Of a stretch of DNA of 64,000 nt, positions 43,691-54,445 are shown one piece after another. Numbering within the stretch: position 1 is the first letter of the stretch; every line of letters starts with the position of its first letter. The notes under the pieces were generated by a model, which was given only the letters and a program-made list of their open reading frames with translations, had not been told where the DNA came from and made no database searches. Source of the stretch: Chrysemys picta bellii (Eukaryota > Chordata > Testudines > Emydidae). A program made the position numbers and the translations under genes. The DNA is taken from assembly GCF_011386835.1 (NCBI RefSeq), contig NC_088795.1, forward strand, positions 102,794,434 to 102,858,433. Reading direction: 5' to 3'.

Positions 43691-45619
43691 CCTGAGGTGA
43701 TAATCTGATGAACTGTTTATTGCAATTGCTCCTGTCCTTATTAAAAGGAGACATGATATTCTGTTAGTGTATGTTGGCTTCTGCTTGCTCTGGGTGAATA
43801 AAGTCAGCATATCACCACTCCAATCAGGGGATATAAATGCAGGTTCACCTGCAGCACAATATTGGGCCACAAGGGGCCATGTAGAGATGGCCCACAACAT
43901 TACACTTTGCTTCTGCGGAGACATAAGTATTCCCCTAAATACATAAATGCATTGCATATACTCTTATGTAAAATAATGGGTCAGTGAAGTTTGTAACCCT
44001 AAGAATTATAGGTGACATTCTGGACCCATTGAAGTCAATGGAAGTCTTGCCATTATGTTCAGTGGGGAAAGGATTTCACCAAACCTCCCCACAATCCTCT
44101 GATGGGCCTTGTGTGTAGTGGTGTGATGATCATGCACAGATATTGGCTGTGTTTGGTGGGAGAAAGAGGAAGCAGCCAAACATTCTTTCATACTCTGAAC
44201 ACAAATGCCAAAGCCAGTTCTAGTTAAAAAGTTCATCCCATTTTGAGAGCACTCACTACTCATTTTACCATGGTAGGTGCTACAAATATAACTACTTCCT
44301 TGCATCTCTGACCAATATTTGTAAGAGCACACTGGAGATTTATTGTGTAGGCCCCACAGCTTCCTCAAGATGTTCCAGCAGTGCATGGAGATGAGAGGAG
44401 ATGGATACAAGCTATTGCCACACTGAGTAGAAGACATTTGGCCACTGCAGCCTACCAGGGTCTCTCTGCTTAATCCCCACCATTCAGCCTTGGGAAACCT
44501 GTCCCCTCATCTACACACCCCAGGTATAAGAGACTTTTAGCAGTCAAGGAAGACTTATTCCGCTCAGGAAACAAAAGGAATCCACTCTCCTGCTCCTCAC
44601 CCCACCCAAGACCCAAAGGGGACTTGCCCCACACTCAGATAATCATCTGCCATACAGAGACTGCAGGTTGTCCTCCCTGACATCATTACTAGTAGCAGAG
44701 AATGCAAAAGGACAGCCCTCCTTCTATCACTGCTGCTGTGAGGAGTTATGAGGTAAGGGAGAAATCATGAGGAACTTCAGAAGGAAAGAGGAGTGTTGAG
44801 AAATACTGCAACAGAGGGTTGGTGGTGAATGAAGAAATGCACTTGGAAGGAAAAAGAGTATGGAATTCATGTTTTTAGTTGCAGGGAGGATATTGTAGAG
44901 GTGAGAGGCGGTATTGTTATATCTGGAAATGTTATATCTGTCACTAGATGAGAAGTGAATTTTGAGGGAGCCTCTTGTTAACAGTTTGGCAGAACATGAT
45001 TGTTTTATGCTGTGGAATAACATCACAATGCTTGCCAGAAGTTACTGGTTTTTTTTAACATCTGGACAAAAACAGTTAAAATAATTAATGTTCCAAGCCT
45101 TGCAAGCAGGTTGTTGGTGGTGGGGGGTCTCTACATAGTAATTTTTCAGATTTTTTATGGCCTGGGTCTACAAAGCCTTGTCATTTAAAGGCTCTAACAT
45201 TGTATTATTGAAGTGCTGTAATTTTACAAAGACTAGCTAATTCTGAATGTCTGTTGATTATAGATGGGCAAATATTAAAAATTTCTGTCCAACAGAGTTT
45301 ACTAGTTAAATGTATTATTCCAGCACCACATTTCTTCCACATTTCAAAAGTTGTAATAGCCAGGTTTTAAACAGATTTTCTGAAAAGAAAATCATGCATA
45401 TAAGTGGAGCTACAAGCTACTATTTTATGACTGAATGTTGCCAATCTAATATCACACTGCGGCAGGTCAAAATGTAAAAAGAATGGCATTTCCACTGCAA
45501 GAAAATCTCTGTATTAAAGTGATTTTACTGAAATGTGTATGATTATGCAACTGGACAACTGCATTTGTCTTGTCTTGTCATGATACCATATTATAGGCAA
45601 GGTCAGTAGGATTGCCTAT
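43691..45619. other. Non-coding DNA
   Basis: A palindromic motif (CCATTGAAGTCAATGGAAG...ATGTTCAGTGG) lies at 44013-44080. A 143-codon minus frame (44006-44437) overlaps it and has no recognised domain. No gene supported. Confidence 0.4.
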
Positions 45620-46500
45620 TGTTAAGGTTGTCTGACACTTCCAATTATAAGATCCTGTGTACAGTTGCTTATAATTTTGCCAAACTGTAACCATTTGGGC
45701 TGAAATGTTACATTCTTTGTGTCTGACTCAAACAATCTTTGGGGGAGCCAGTGTGGGAAGGAGAAATGAGGTTTTGGGGGTATGACTGGAAGATGGGGAG
45801 AAGGGAGAAAGATTCAACAGGGAATTGGGAGGGTGGAACTGGGCCTGAGCAAGGAGACTGGGACACAGAGTGATGGGAGGAGCTTGGAATTCAGACAGAG
45901 GAGAGACTAAGACTATCTGGACAAAGATACTGGGACAAGGAGAGAAGAGTGGGGAAGAAATTGGACTAAGACAGGAACAGGTAGGAAGGGATGGGACACA
46001 AGGTGCCAACCTTTGGGGTAACATGGCCCAAACAAACTCCCCTCCAGAGCCATGACTGTTAGAGAACATTCAATTCCAGAGCCTGGAATGGAACCCAAGA
46101 TTCTTAAGTCTCACCTTCCTTAGCTTTATCAATATTTCTGAAACCCTGTAACAAAAGATGTCTCATCTACCCCTAGTGTTGGTCCAGATAGAGGATGAAT
46201 TACTCCATTAGCTCAAGTGATAGAGGACTGTGCAGTGGATCTGGAGGAGGTAACTTTGCTGATGCCCCCATGTCAATATGATGACATTGTGTTGGAATTT
46301 GTGTGTGTGTGTGAGGGGGGGGGTTGTTTTTATAAAACCTAGGAAATCACTTTACCAAAATGTCAATGTTAAATAAACAATAAAGCTTCAATTTCAAGCC
46401 CTCAAAATTCGGAAATGCAAAATTAAGGCTGTCTGTGCAACCTTAATTCAGCCCCTTTGTGCATATGCATTTTGATACGGTCTGTAATTACATTATGTAA
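45620..46500 (+). repeat. Second copy of the purine-rich repeat (shortened)
   Basis: Matches 5735-7760 at the start (TTGTTAAGGTTG...CAATTATAAGATCCTGTG), through a purine-rich interior (45740-45990) much shorter than in the first copy, and at the end (AGAGCCTGGAATGGAACCCAAG; ACTCCATTAGCTCAAGTGATAG; GCAACCTTAATTCAGCCCC). Poly-G/GT at 46299-46325. Confidence 0.65.
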
Positions 46501-46702
46501 TTCAGACTTCACTAAGAAGGGAGCATTACTGTAGCTGTGGATCTTATAGAGAAATTGAAATACACAGGTGGAATTAGAACATTGCAGATGGCATCAGCAC
46601 TGAATAAAGGACTTTAAACAAAGAATGACTGGAACTATGCTGAATTTATGAGATGACAAGAAGGATTCCAGATGGTTTAATGTTGATTCCAGTTTTTATT
46701 TT
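46501..46702. other. Spacer, nothing recognised
   Basis: AT-rich, no features. Confidence 0.4.
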
Positions 46703-46732
46703 ATTATGGAGGGGAACTAGTCCCTCCATAAT
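46703..46732. repeat. Perfect 11-bp inverted repeat
   Basis: Arms ATTATGGAGGG (46703-46713) and CCCTCCATAAT (46722-46732) with an 8-base loop GAACTAGT. Free-standing, not within a recognised element, and no T-run suggesting a terminator. Confidence 0.8.
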
Positions 46733-47944
46733 CAATGATTGAGTTAGCTCCCTATTAATTTTTTTCAACACCCACATCTCCACAGAAAATCCATTTGCAT
46801 CTCCCCAGTAAAAAAAAAATTGTTTTGTATTGCATAATCTACATTCTCTAGTGCATTAGTCTACCACCTCTTCCTGCAATGCAATAATCATGATACAGGA
46901 ATAGGTTAAATGGAATGGGGACCTGTGTAGTACACTCATTTACAGCAGTTGCTAACAGTACATGCTATTCGAGGAAATGATGAGTCACACAGAAGACTGA
47001 GTATCAGGGTATATGCTTATTCCAGTAATTTCACCAGAAAGAACATAGATAATTGAAGTTATTTCTGAAATAAACAGCAGTATATTGAAAAAGACACAAA
47101 ATAGGCATGGTTCTGGAGAGTGAGGGTGAGACTATGCCGAACCCTTGTACCAGTATGGAGGTGGGAGAGGGGGAGTGAGGCGGGACAAATGGCGTGGGCT
47201 TGGATGACTGTGCAAGGTGTAGAGAGGGAAGCACAGTGTGTTATCCTAAAGGATGATGGAATATACATACCCTGTTCCCCTATCGTGCCTGTGAACACCA
47301 AGAAGGATTGTGCTTTCTAGGGCATAATCCCCTCCTAGAACAAGTCCTACTACAGAGAAGTTCAATCCCCAGTTTCTGTCGGTGCCTTCAAGGCACCATC
47401 TGACTCTTTAATCTATGTTAGAAAACAAAACATAAGCCAGAGTAAATGTTCTAGTGATACACTGGTAAATCCTGCTCGGTATTTATAATCACTTTCTTTG
47501 ACATATGTGGATAGGAGTAGACCCATTAATTTTTTTCTTTTTTTTCCCCCTGGTTTAGTTATACTTTTTCGGTCATGCCATATTTTCTTTCATCTGTCAT
47601 ATCTAAAATAGAACTGTGCTTCCAGAGTGTGGTATAGAGATGGTAGCTTTCCCATAGCACAATTATGTTAAATGTTTCAGCACAAAGGCCAACCCGCTGT
47701 TTGCATGAGAGATATCACCACCTACTGAGAAATCTGCAGACTCCAAAAGTGATTGCTTTTGCAAGCATGTTAGGCATCAATCTCTATTCCAGAGCTGCTT
47801 TCTGCCTGATATGAGCATTTTCTGCTGCACTTAGGGCCTCATCTAAAGCCCATTCAAGTCCATGGAAAAACTTCCCTAGACTCCAGTGGGCTTTTGATCA
47901 CCACTTCAATGAATTTGAACCATCAAATTTAAGCAAAGCATGTA
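46733..47944. other. Non-coding DNA
   Basis: A palindromic motif at 47845-47901 (AAAGCCCATTCAAGTCCATGG...CCAGTGGGCTTTTGATCA). Otherwise no recognised element. Confidence 0.4.
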
Positions 47945-48240
47945 TTTTAGAGCTGAGTCAAACTTGGATTATCCCCCACACAAGATATGATATTTCATTG
48001 TTTGTTTTTGTCCCAAATCAGGATAAAATATTGCAATTTAGAAATTTGTCATGAAAAAGAAATCACAGAATGTTTGATTTGGAAATATTGAATATTTTGT
48101 TTTGAGATTTTCTATCTAAATTAAATATTTTGACATTGTCAAAATTAAAATATTTCATTTTCATTTGTTGAATTGACCCAAAATACTTCGTCACTTCAGT
48201 TCAATATTAAACTGCATTTTTTCTATTGTGACACATTGCC
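47945..48240. repeat. Old AT-rich repeat
   Basis: GAGCTGAGTCAAACTTGG...AAATATTTTGACATTGTCAAAATTAAAATATTTC shows mirror AAATATTT and TTGACA/TGTCAA motifs. Like 34801-35000 it looks like a decayed AT-rich MITE. Confidence 0.4.
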
Positions 48241-48404
48241 TCAAAGGAGTTGAGGTTCATGAGCCTGATACCCCCATTTTGCCATGTAGGCTAGGTTTCC
48301 AGACTGGCTGACAGTTCCCATGACATGCCCAGAATCATACGACTTAACCAAGATTTCTGAAGGAACTTAAATATGAAATTGCACATCTACTAATTGTAGC
48401 ATGT

Positions 48405-49021
48405 AACCTATCACTTAAATCAGCTTCTGTACCAGATGACTGGAAGATAGCTAAGACACTGCTGATTTAAAAAAAAAAAGGCTCTAGATGGATTCCTGGC
48501 AATTACAGTCCAGTAAGCCTAACTTCAATACCAGGCAAAATGGTTGAAACTATAGTAAAGGACAGAATTATCAGACTCATAGATACAAATGATATCCTGG
48601 GAAAGAGTCAGCACAGTTTTTGTGAAGGGAAACATGCCATAGCAGTCTATTAGAATTCTTTGAGGGGGTCAAACAAACATGTGGACAAGGATGATCCATT
48701 AGATATAGTGTACCTGGACTTTCAGAAAGCCTCTGATAAAATCCCTCACCAAAAGGCTCTTAAGCAAAGTTAGCTGTCATGGGATAGGGAATGTCCTCTC
48801 AGAGATCAGTAACTGGTTAAAAGACAGGAAACAAAAAATAGGAATAAATGGTCAGTTTTCACAATGGATAGAGGTAAATAGGGTTCCCCCAGAGATCTGT
48901 ACTGGGACTAGTACTGTTCAACGTATTCATAAATGATCTGGAAAAAGGGGTAAACAGTGAAGGGGTAAAGTTTGCAGATGACACAAAAGTACTCAAGATA
49001 GTTAAGTCCAAAACTGACTGT
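48405..49021 (+). pseudogene. CR1 LINE reverse transcriptase fragment
   Basis: Translation across frames gives PDDWKIAKTLLI, then GNYSPVSLTSIPGKMVETI and LGKSQHSFCEGKHA, the N-terminal RT blocks of CR1. KFADDTKVLKIVKSK follows near 48967-49010. A poly-A run (48469-48479) breaks the frame. The element is interrupted by a hAT fragment. Confidence 0.82.
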
Positions 49022-49022
49022 G

Positions 49023-49211
49023 CAGGGTTCTAGGCCAATGGGACTATGGGAAGTGGTGGAAAGCACATCCCCCAGCCCATGCCTCTTCCCGCAGCTCCCA
49101 TTGGCCTGGAACGGCAAAGCACGGCCAGTGGGAGCTGCAATCGGCCGAACCTGTCTCAGCCTGTCAGCGGCTTTCCCTGATGGGCCGCATGCCAAAGGTT
49201 GCCGATCCCTG
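49023..49211 (-). mobile_element. hAT element fragment in CR1
   Basis: The right end GGGCCGCATGCCAAAGGTTGCCGATCCCTG is a hAT terminus (reversed CAGGGATCGGCAACC). The left side starts inside the element at TAGGCCAATGGGACTATGGG, so one end is missing or rearranged. Related to 31791-31975. Confidence 0.65.
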
Positions 49212-49311
49212 CTCTAAAGCATCTGGCTCTGGCCATTGTCGAAAGACAAGATACTGGGCTAGATGGATGATTGGTCTGACTCAGTATGGCCATTCTTATG
49301 TGCTTATGATT
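49212..49311 (+). mobile_element. CR1 LINE 3' end
   Basis: GATACTGGGCTAGATGGATGATTGGTCTGACTCAGTATGGCCATTCTTATG is the 3' end of a CR1 subfamily distinct from that at 36312. The C-terminal ORF2 part between 49021 and here is deleted. Confidence 0.8.
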
Positions 49312-51055
49312 CCCATAATATACTACACAATGCAGATTTCCCTCTGACTGTCTATCCTCTTTATTTTTATAAGGGGCAATAACTGAACCATTCTAATTCA
49401 ACAGTCTTAATTTACCACCACTGATTGAGGCCTAACTCTTGCCATGTTGCAGGGAACTCTATTCCTTGATCTCTCATACTGGCTGTAATTGAATTCACAC
49501 TTTTTAACCTATACAGTTTTTATCCCATCCATTATATCCAGTATTTCCCAGAAGTCAAATATCCTTTATTGGAGTGCATGCCTAAAAAAACTGGGGTCTT
49601 TCTCAGCTTTTTTCATACATCGGGAAGCCACAATCAAAACCCTGGATGGCTTTGGTGTTGCTATTGCAAAGGCAAATCAAGACTGAGGTCTTGCCACAAA
49701 AAAATATGGCAGCCTGAGCCCATCCCTTCCCTTAGAGACAGATGTCCATTGTAGGATCAACAGCCCTTGTGAAACTTTGCAGTGATGTTAGTCTCGCCTT
49801 CAAAAATATGCAGGATAAATGACTTTTTTGTTTTAATCCATTTTTGACTGCTGTTCATTTTCTGTGCCTTAATAGCATCCGGCAAGTGTAGCAGTGCAGC
49901 CAAGGGGTAAAAATGTATTCTGTATTCTCTAAAAAATATGGCTTTCCCCAGAGTGATCAATCAAGATGTTCTGTTAGCTCAGAACCAAACTGCATTTCTT
50001 TCCCCTGCAGAGCCCCTGCCAACCTCTTTCCAGTGTTTTAATTATCTTGGGATACAAGCCTGAACCATTTATCAGCATATTTGCAATAAATGTCCCCTTG
50101 CATTTAGAAAAATATGTATTAAAAAGAAAAAAGATCAATGATGGTTAATGTCACTTGAAGGGAGAACTAATAACATCTCTATTGCTTGAACTTGTTTACA
50201 GTGATTGCTTTACTGAAAATAGTCACTATTTCTAGAAATTATTTTGATGATTCATGCCTATTCCCTGAATGGTTACAGGTAAATGATTATTTGACTTTGC
50301 TATTTCAGCTTAATGGCAATAGTAAACTCAATGTACATTAGTTTATAAAAGACAGGCCAGAGGACAGAGCTGAGAAGTTAACATTTTCTAATCTCTATAG
50401 GCATCTGTCATTTCATTTTATATTCTCTGGATGATGGACATTTTCAGCAGAGTATATTCCCTTTGAAGTTTCAAATTGAATCAGGACATTTGTTCAGCCT
50501 CCACTCTGTCCCGCTTGTACTCAGCATACTCTCTGAGGATTAAAGAGCTGCTACTTGTCACCTTTATCTGCCAAATCAAGAAAGAAGTACATATAGTGTA
50601 GCACTTGATCATTAAAAGATTTGAATCTTGGATTCCTTTGGAGGAATCTTTGTGTTTATTAAGGACAAATCTTTTTCCAATAGAATAGGCAAAGGCAACA
50701 AAATATATCACTTCATGTTCTTCATTTTTCAAGTCTTTACTGTTGTGTGTTAGGGATACTCTAAAAATCAACTATTTTTTCTTGATAATAAAACTGTATT
50801 TGCCCCATCTACATGTTCCGCTTATCACATGAATATAAAATAAGGTCATAACAGCAAAACTTCTGTTTTCAGCTCCCTAATTGGTTTCTTCTGTGTACAA
50901 TATCTTGTGTCTGGCTAACAATCTTGCATCTGCAAATTATCCTCTCCAACTCCTTGAGTTCAATGGCCCGGGACCTATACTTTATCAGAAAGCATGGGCA
51001 AGGGTATTTCTTCTTAGCAGCACTTCCCCCACAACCTGCCATCATGCTAACAATA
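49312..51055. other. AT-rich, mostly single-copy-looking DNA
   Basis: Frames at 49489-49686, 50481-50771 and 50869-51109 show no domains. No repeat recognised over about 1.7 kb, unusual for this window; conserved non-coding sequence is possible. Confidence 0.4.
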
Positions 51056-51365
51056 TTTTTTAATGGTACTTGTATTACAGTAGCACCTATCATCCTTACC
51101 CAAGATTAGAGCCCTATTGTGTTAGGCACTGTATATATGCCTAATATAATAGTCATTGTTCTAAATCAATTAAATTGAAATAGAGAAGACAGACAAAAGG
51201 TGGAAGGAAGGAAGTGCTACCATCCCAATTTTACAGACGGTGAACTAAGGCACAGAGATGATGAAGAGACTTTCCAAAAGTCACATGGAAAGTGAGTAGC
51301 AGTGACAGGTATCGTACACTGATCTTCTGAATTCCAGTCTAGTGCCTTAATCCTCTGCTGGATCT
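51056..51365 (+). repeat. Composite old repeat ending in reversed MIR, second copy
   Basis: GGTACTTGTATTACAGTAGCACC...GCCCTATTGTGTTAGGCACTGTATA, then CCAATTTTACAGACGGTGAACTAAGGCACAGAGATGATG...AAGTCACATGGAAAG...CAGTCTAGTGCCTTAATCC (antisense MIR). Same order as 42181-42410. Confidence 0.7.
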
Positions 51366-51374
51366 GGGACAAGC

Positions 51375-51690
51375 TGTACCAATATTTTCATCAGCATTCT
51401 TACATGCAATGGAAAGGGTTCAGAAAACAGCTTCAAGATCTGGAAAACCTGCCTTAGAGTGAGAGACTTAAAAAGTTCACGCTATTTAGCTTATCCAAGA
51501 GAAGTTTAAGAGGTGACTTGTTTATATTCTATAAGTACCTACCTAGGGAGAAAATTTCAGATAATACAGGGATCTCTACTATCTGTCATACAAAGGCAGA
51601 ATGAAATCCAGTGGTTGGAAGCTGAGGCTAGAGCAATTCCGACTAGAAATAAAGATCCATTTTAACAGTAGGGGTAACTACTTAGGACAG
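51375..51690 (+). pseudogene. Old CR1 LINE ORF2 C-terminal fragment
   Basis: Translation gives RLKKFTLFSLSKRSLRGDLF and later IFYKYLPREK, the conserved leucine-rich/RRLRGDL block of CR1. Diverged, with stops. Confidence 0.7.
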
Positions 51691-51853
51691 ATATGGCAAT
51701 TTCCTACAGTATCCTGGGCAAACTTTATTGAATTAAGTTTATGTATCTTTGTGGGCCACAGATTGTATGTAATTCCATGGGTGTGGGGAACCATAGCCCT
51801 CCAGGAACTAAAAATCAGGAGGTGAGCAGGGGGGTAGGCAAATTCACCCAGGT

Positions 51854-52319
51854 TGTAACACCTCTAGAGAGCTACCACCACCTGCAGAGAGTCTCACGTA
51901 TACTGGTTCAGACTGGATTCTCCAGGGACCAAGAGATAAAGAAAGGCTTTTTGGTTAAATAACTTGAGTTAAAACTGACTCAGGGCCTTTTTTCGGATTC
52001 AACAAATGAACAGGACCATCTGGCCAAGTACACCCATCCTACCTGAGAAAGGCTGGCAGGATTTGGACCAATCTGTATGCTTTTTCTAAGCTAACAGCTA
52101 TTATGAACTTGTGACCACAGAAAAAACCTCTTGATGGGGTTTGAAGGACTGATCATTGGACAGACCCCTTGCTGGAGTTGGGGTGAACACTGGTAAACTT
52201 ATTAGCATGCCTGTAGGCTCTATTATTGTTTTTAATATTTTATCTGTGATGCTTTTAGTTTAAGAATAAATGTGCATGCTTAGAAAGAGCTGTGTTATAA
52301 CTTAACTGTAGCAATTACA
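51854..52319 (+). mobile_element. Candidate LTR, 466 bp
   Basis: Starts TGTAACACCTCTAGAGAGC and ends GTAGCAATTACA (TG...CA). AATAAATGTGCATGCTTAGAAAGAGC near the 3' side has the AATAAA signal typical of an R region. No clear target duplication. It abuts the Gypsy element at 52321. Confidence 0.5.
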
Positions 52320-52320
52320 T

Positions 52321-52442
52321 TGTTTACCATCTCTGAGGAGAAAAATAAAGCAGCCTGAACAAAAAAGCCAGCACAACAGAGAGCTGAGTTTCTATCATCT
52401 CCTGTGGCTGTATCTCCTTCTCTGCTGGGTCCAAATATAACA
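52321..52442 (+). mobile_element. 5' LTR of Gypsy element B
   Basis: The right part (AGCCAGCACAACAGAG...CTGTATCTCCTTCTCTGCTGGGTCCAAATATAACA) matches the end of the 3' LTR at 57249-57385; the last 39 bases differ at four positions. The left part is too diverged to fix the first base. TTGTGCAGCAGATTT follows, the expected place of the primer-binding site. Confidence 0.7.
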
Positions 52443-53640
52443 TTGTGCAGCAGATTTTTATCCCACTAGTGTGCAGTCCTCCCATTGCCTGAATGAGAAG
52501 AAGAAAAAGTAAGCAAATAATTCTATAAAAAGGGGGGAAAGCTCACCTAGAGGCACACAGTGACAAACTGCAGCTTTTTGCTTCTGGGACAGCATAAACC
52601 AGCCATCTAGAGGAATTGGCAATTAAAACAGAACAAAGGAATAGACTGCTGCCTGGAGCTTCTGCAAACAAAGCAGTGAGGGGAAAGCAAGCAGCCAGAT
52701 TGAGGGACCATGTGCAAGCAGGCAGAGAGAGAAACAGTTTAGTCAGGTACTATAGTCGGTAGAGGGTGTAGAGTTCAATCAAAGTAGAGTTCTCCAGTTT
52801 GCAGTGTAAACACACAGTCGCCAGAGCATGACTGAACACAAATAGTGCAGTAACAAAAAAAAAAAAAAGAAGAGTGTGCCTGTGACAGAAAAGAGTCTTG
52901 AAGTCCAACAGGAGAGCAGATAAATAGCAATTTTTGTGGGCAATGATGGTGAATTTGACGACAACCGCAAATCATCAGTAGTGTACCTCAAACATTTTGA
53001 GCAATTTGTAATCTGCAACACCATTCCAGATGGACAAGTTTCAAACTTGCTGACAGTGATAGGTCCAAAGTCATATGGACTGCTCTGTGACCTATTGTCT
53101 CCAGCTGTGCCTGGAGCTGCCACATACACCACAATTGCAGCATCAGCAGAGGAACATTTCCCCCTACCCCATTGATGATAGAGGAATCATATTGGTTCCA
53201 TCACTGACATCAGGGAATTGGAAAGTTAGTAGTACAGTTCATTGCTGCTCTAAGGAAGTTATCAGACCATTATAAGTTTGGACAAACATTAAGTGATGCC
53301 CTGTATGACCAGCTAGTCTCTGGATTATGCATAACCATCTCCTGAATAAGTTATTGCCTGTACCAGAGCTTATATTTAAAAAGGCTGTTTGAAGTGGCTG
53401 CTGAAACTGCTGAGAAGGATTCTCAGGAAATTAGTGTGAACCAATAAGTCCATCTTCTGAATCAGCAAGACAGAAGACCAGGGGAACATAAGGAATTTCT
53501 TTGCATCCGTTGTACACAAACTACACTGGCTGAGAAGGATTGATGGGCATGCAAGGTCACTTGCAGCAAGTGCCAGAAGAAAGTGCATATGGCTGTGACG
53601 ATGAGCAACATAGAAAAATCATCCATCAAATAAAACATCT
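52443..53640 (+). pseudogene. Gypsy element B gag relic
   Basis: A leader (52443-52920) is followed by a frame (52936-53175) with YLKHFEQFVICNTIPDGQVS and GPKSYGLLCDLLSPA, the capsid-type Gag of the K02A2.6-like Gypsy group in vertebrates. Stops and shifts break the rest. An A-run at 52857-52868 lies in the leader. No intact nucleocapsid knuckle found. Confidence 0.7.
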
Positions 53641-54445
53641 ATAAAGACTGAAACTAAGAAAGGATTGAATTCGGTAATTCAACTCTGAAAAAAAAAGACA
53701 GCAGCTCTTATGACACTGATCAAGATCCAGCACTACACATGTTATTGGAATCTGGAGTCAGAGATGGCATCTGGGTCACACCCTTGTTGACGGAGTTCCT
53801 ATGAGAATGGATCTTGATACTGGAGCTGCTATTTCAGTGATTTTTGCATCTATCTATCATCAGAATTTGTCACAAATTCTTCTGGAGGAAGCTGCCAAAG
53901 TTTTGAAGACTTAGGCTTGGTCTACACTAAACCCCCAAATCGAAGTAAGGTACGCAACTTCAGCTACGTGAATAACGTAGCTGAAGTCGACGTACCTTAC
54001 TTCGAACTTACCGCGGTCCACACCCGGCAGGCAGGCTCCCCCGTCGACTCCGTGTACTCCTCGCGGCGAGCAGGATTACCGGAGTCGACGGGGAGCACTT
54101 CTGAGTTCGATTTATCGCGTCCAGACAAGACGCGATAAATCGAACCCAGAAGTTCGATTGCCTGCCGCCGAACCAGCGCGGTAAGTATAGACAAGCCCTT
54201 ATACTGGGGAAAAGTTAATCCCAAAAGTGATACTCCAAGTAAAAGTGATACTCCAAGTAAAAGTTCAACTAGATGGACAATACGTTGTTTTACCCTTATA
54301 TGTGATTGAAGGGAAGTATCCACTATTATTAGGTAGATCTTGGCTTGAGAAGCTCTGTGTGAATTGGACTGAGTTCAAGGCGATCATGAAAGCACCTCAA
54401 TATCTTCAGGAAATGCTGAGCACACGCCAAAGTTTTTGAAAAAGA
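53641..54445 (+). pseudogene. Gypsy element B protease, split by a MITE
   Basis: The aspartic protease active site D-T-G-A is at 53816-53827 (LDTGAAISVIFASIY). After the MITE (53914-54198) the frame 54227-54439 gives YVIEGKYPLLLGRSWLEKL, the C-terminal part with the LLGRxWL block. An in-frame 18-bp tandem duplication is at 54223-54258. Confidence 0.8.
53914..54198. mobile_element. PIF/Harbinger MITE, 285 bp
   Basis: Flanked by TTA (53911-53913 and 54199-54201), the 3-bp target of PIF/Harbinger transposases. Ends GGCTTGGTCTACACTA and GGGCTTGTCTATACTT (right end reversed). Internal palindromes: GCTACGTGAATAACGTAGC and CGATTTATCGCG...CGCGATAAATCG. No coding capacity. It interrupts the protease frame of the Gypsy element. 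Confidence 0.92.

Noticed and set aside
44006..44437. 143-codon minus-strand frame
   Set aside because: Overlaps a palindromic repeat motif and has no recognisable domain.
50481..50771. 96-codon minus-strand frame in repeat-poor DNA
   Set aside because: AT-rich chance frame with no domain, splice context or start context that could be supported.
53914..54198. Possible exon: frames on both strands (53917-54138, 53997-54323)
   Set aside because: The sequence is a Harbinger MITE with TTA duplication; frames are by-products of its palindromes.
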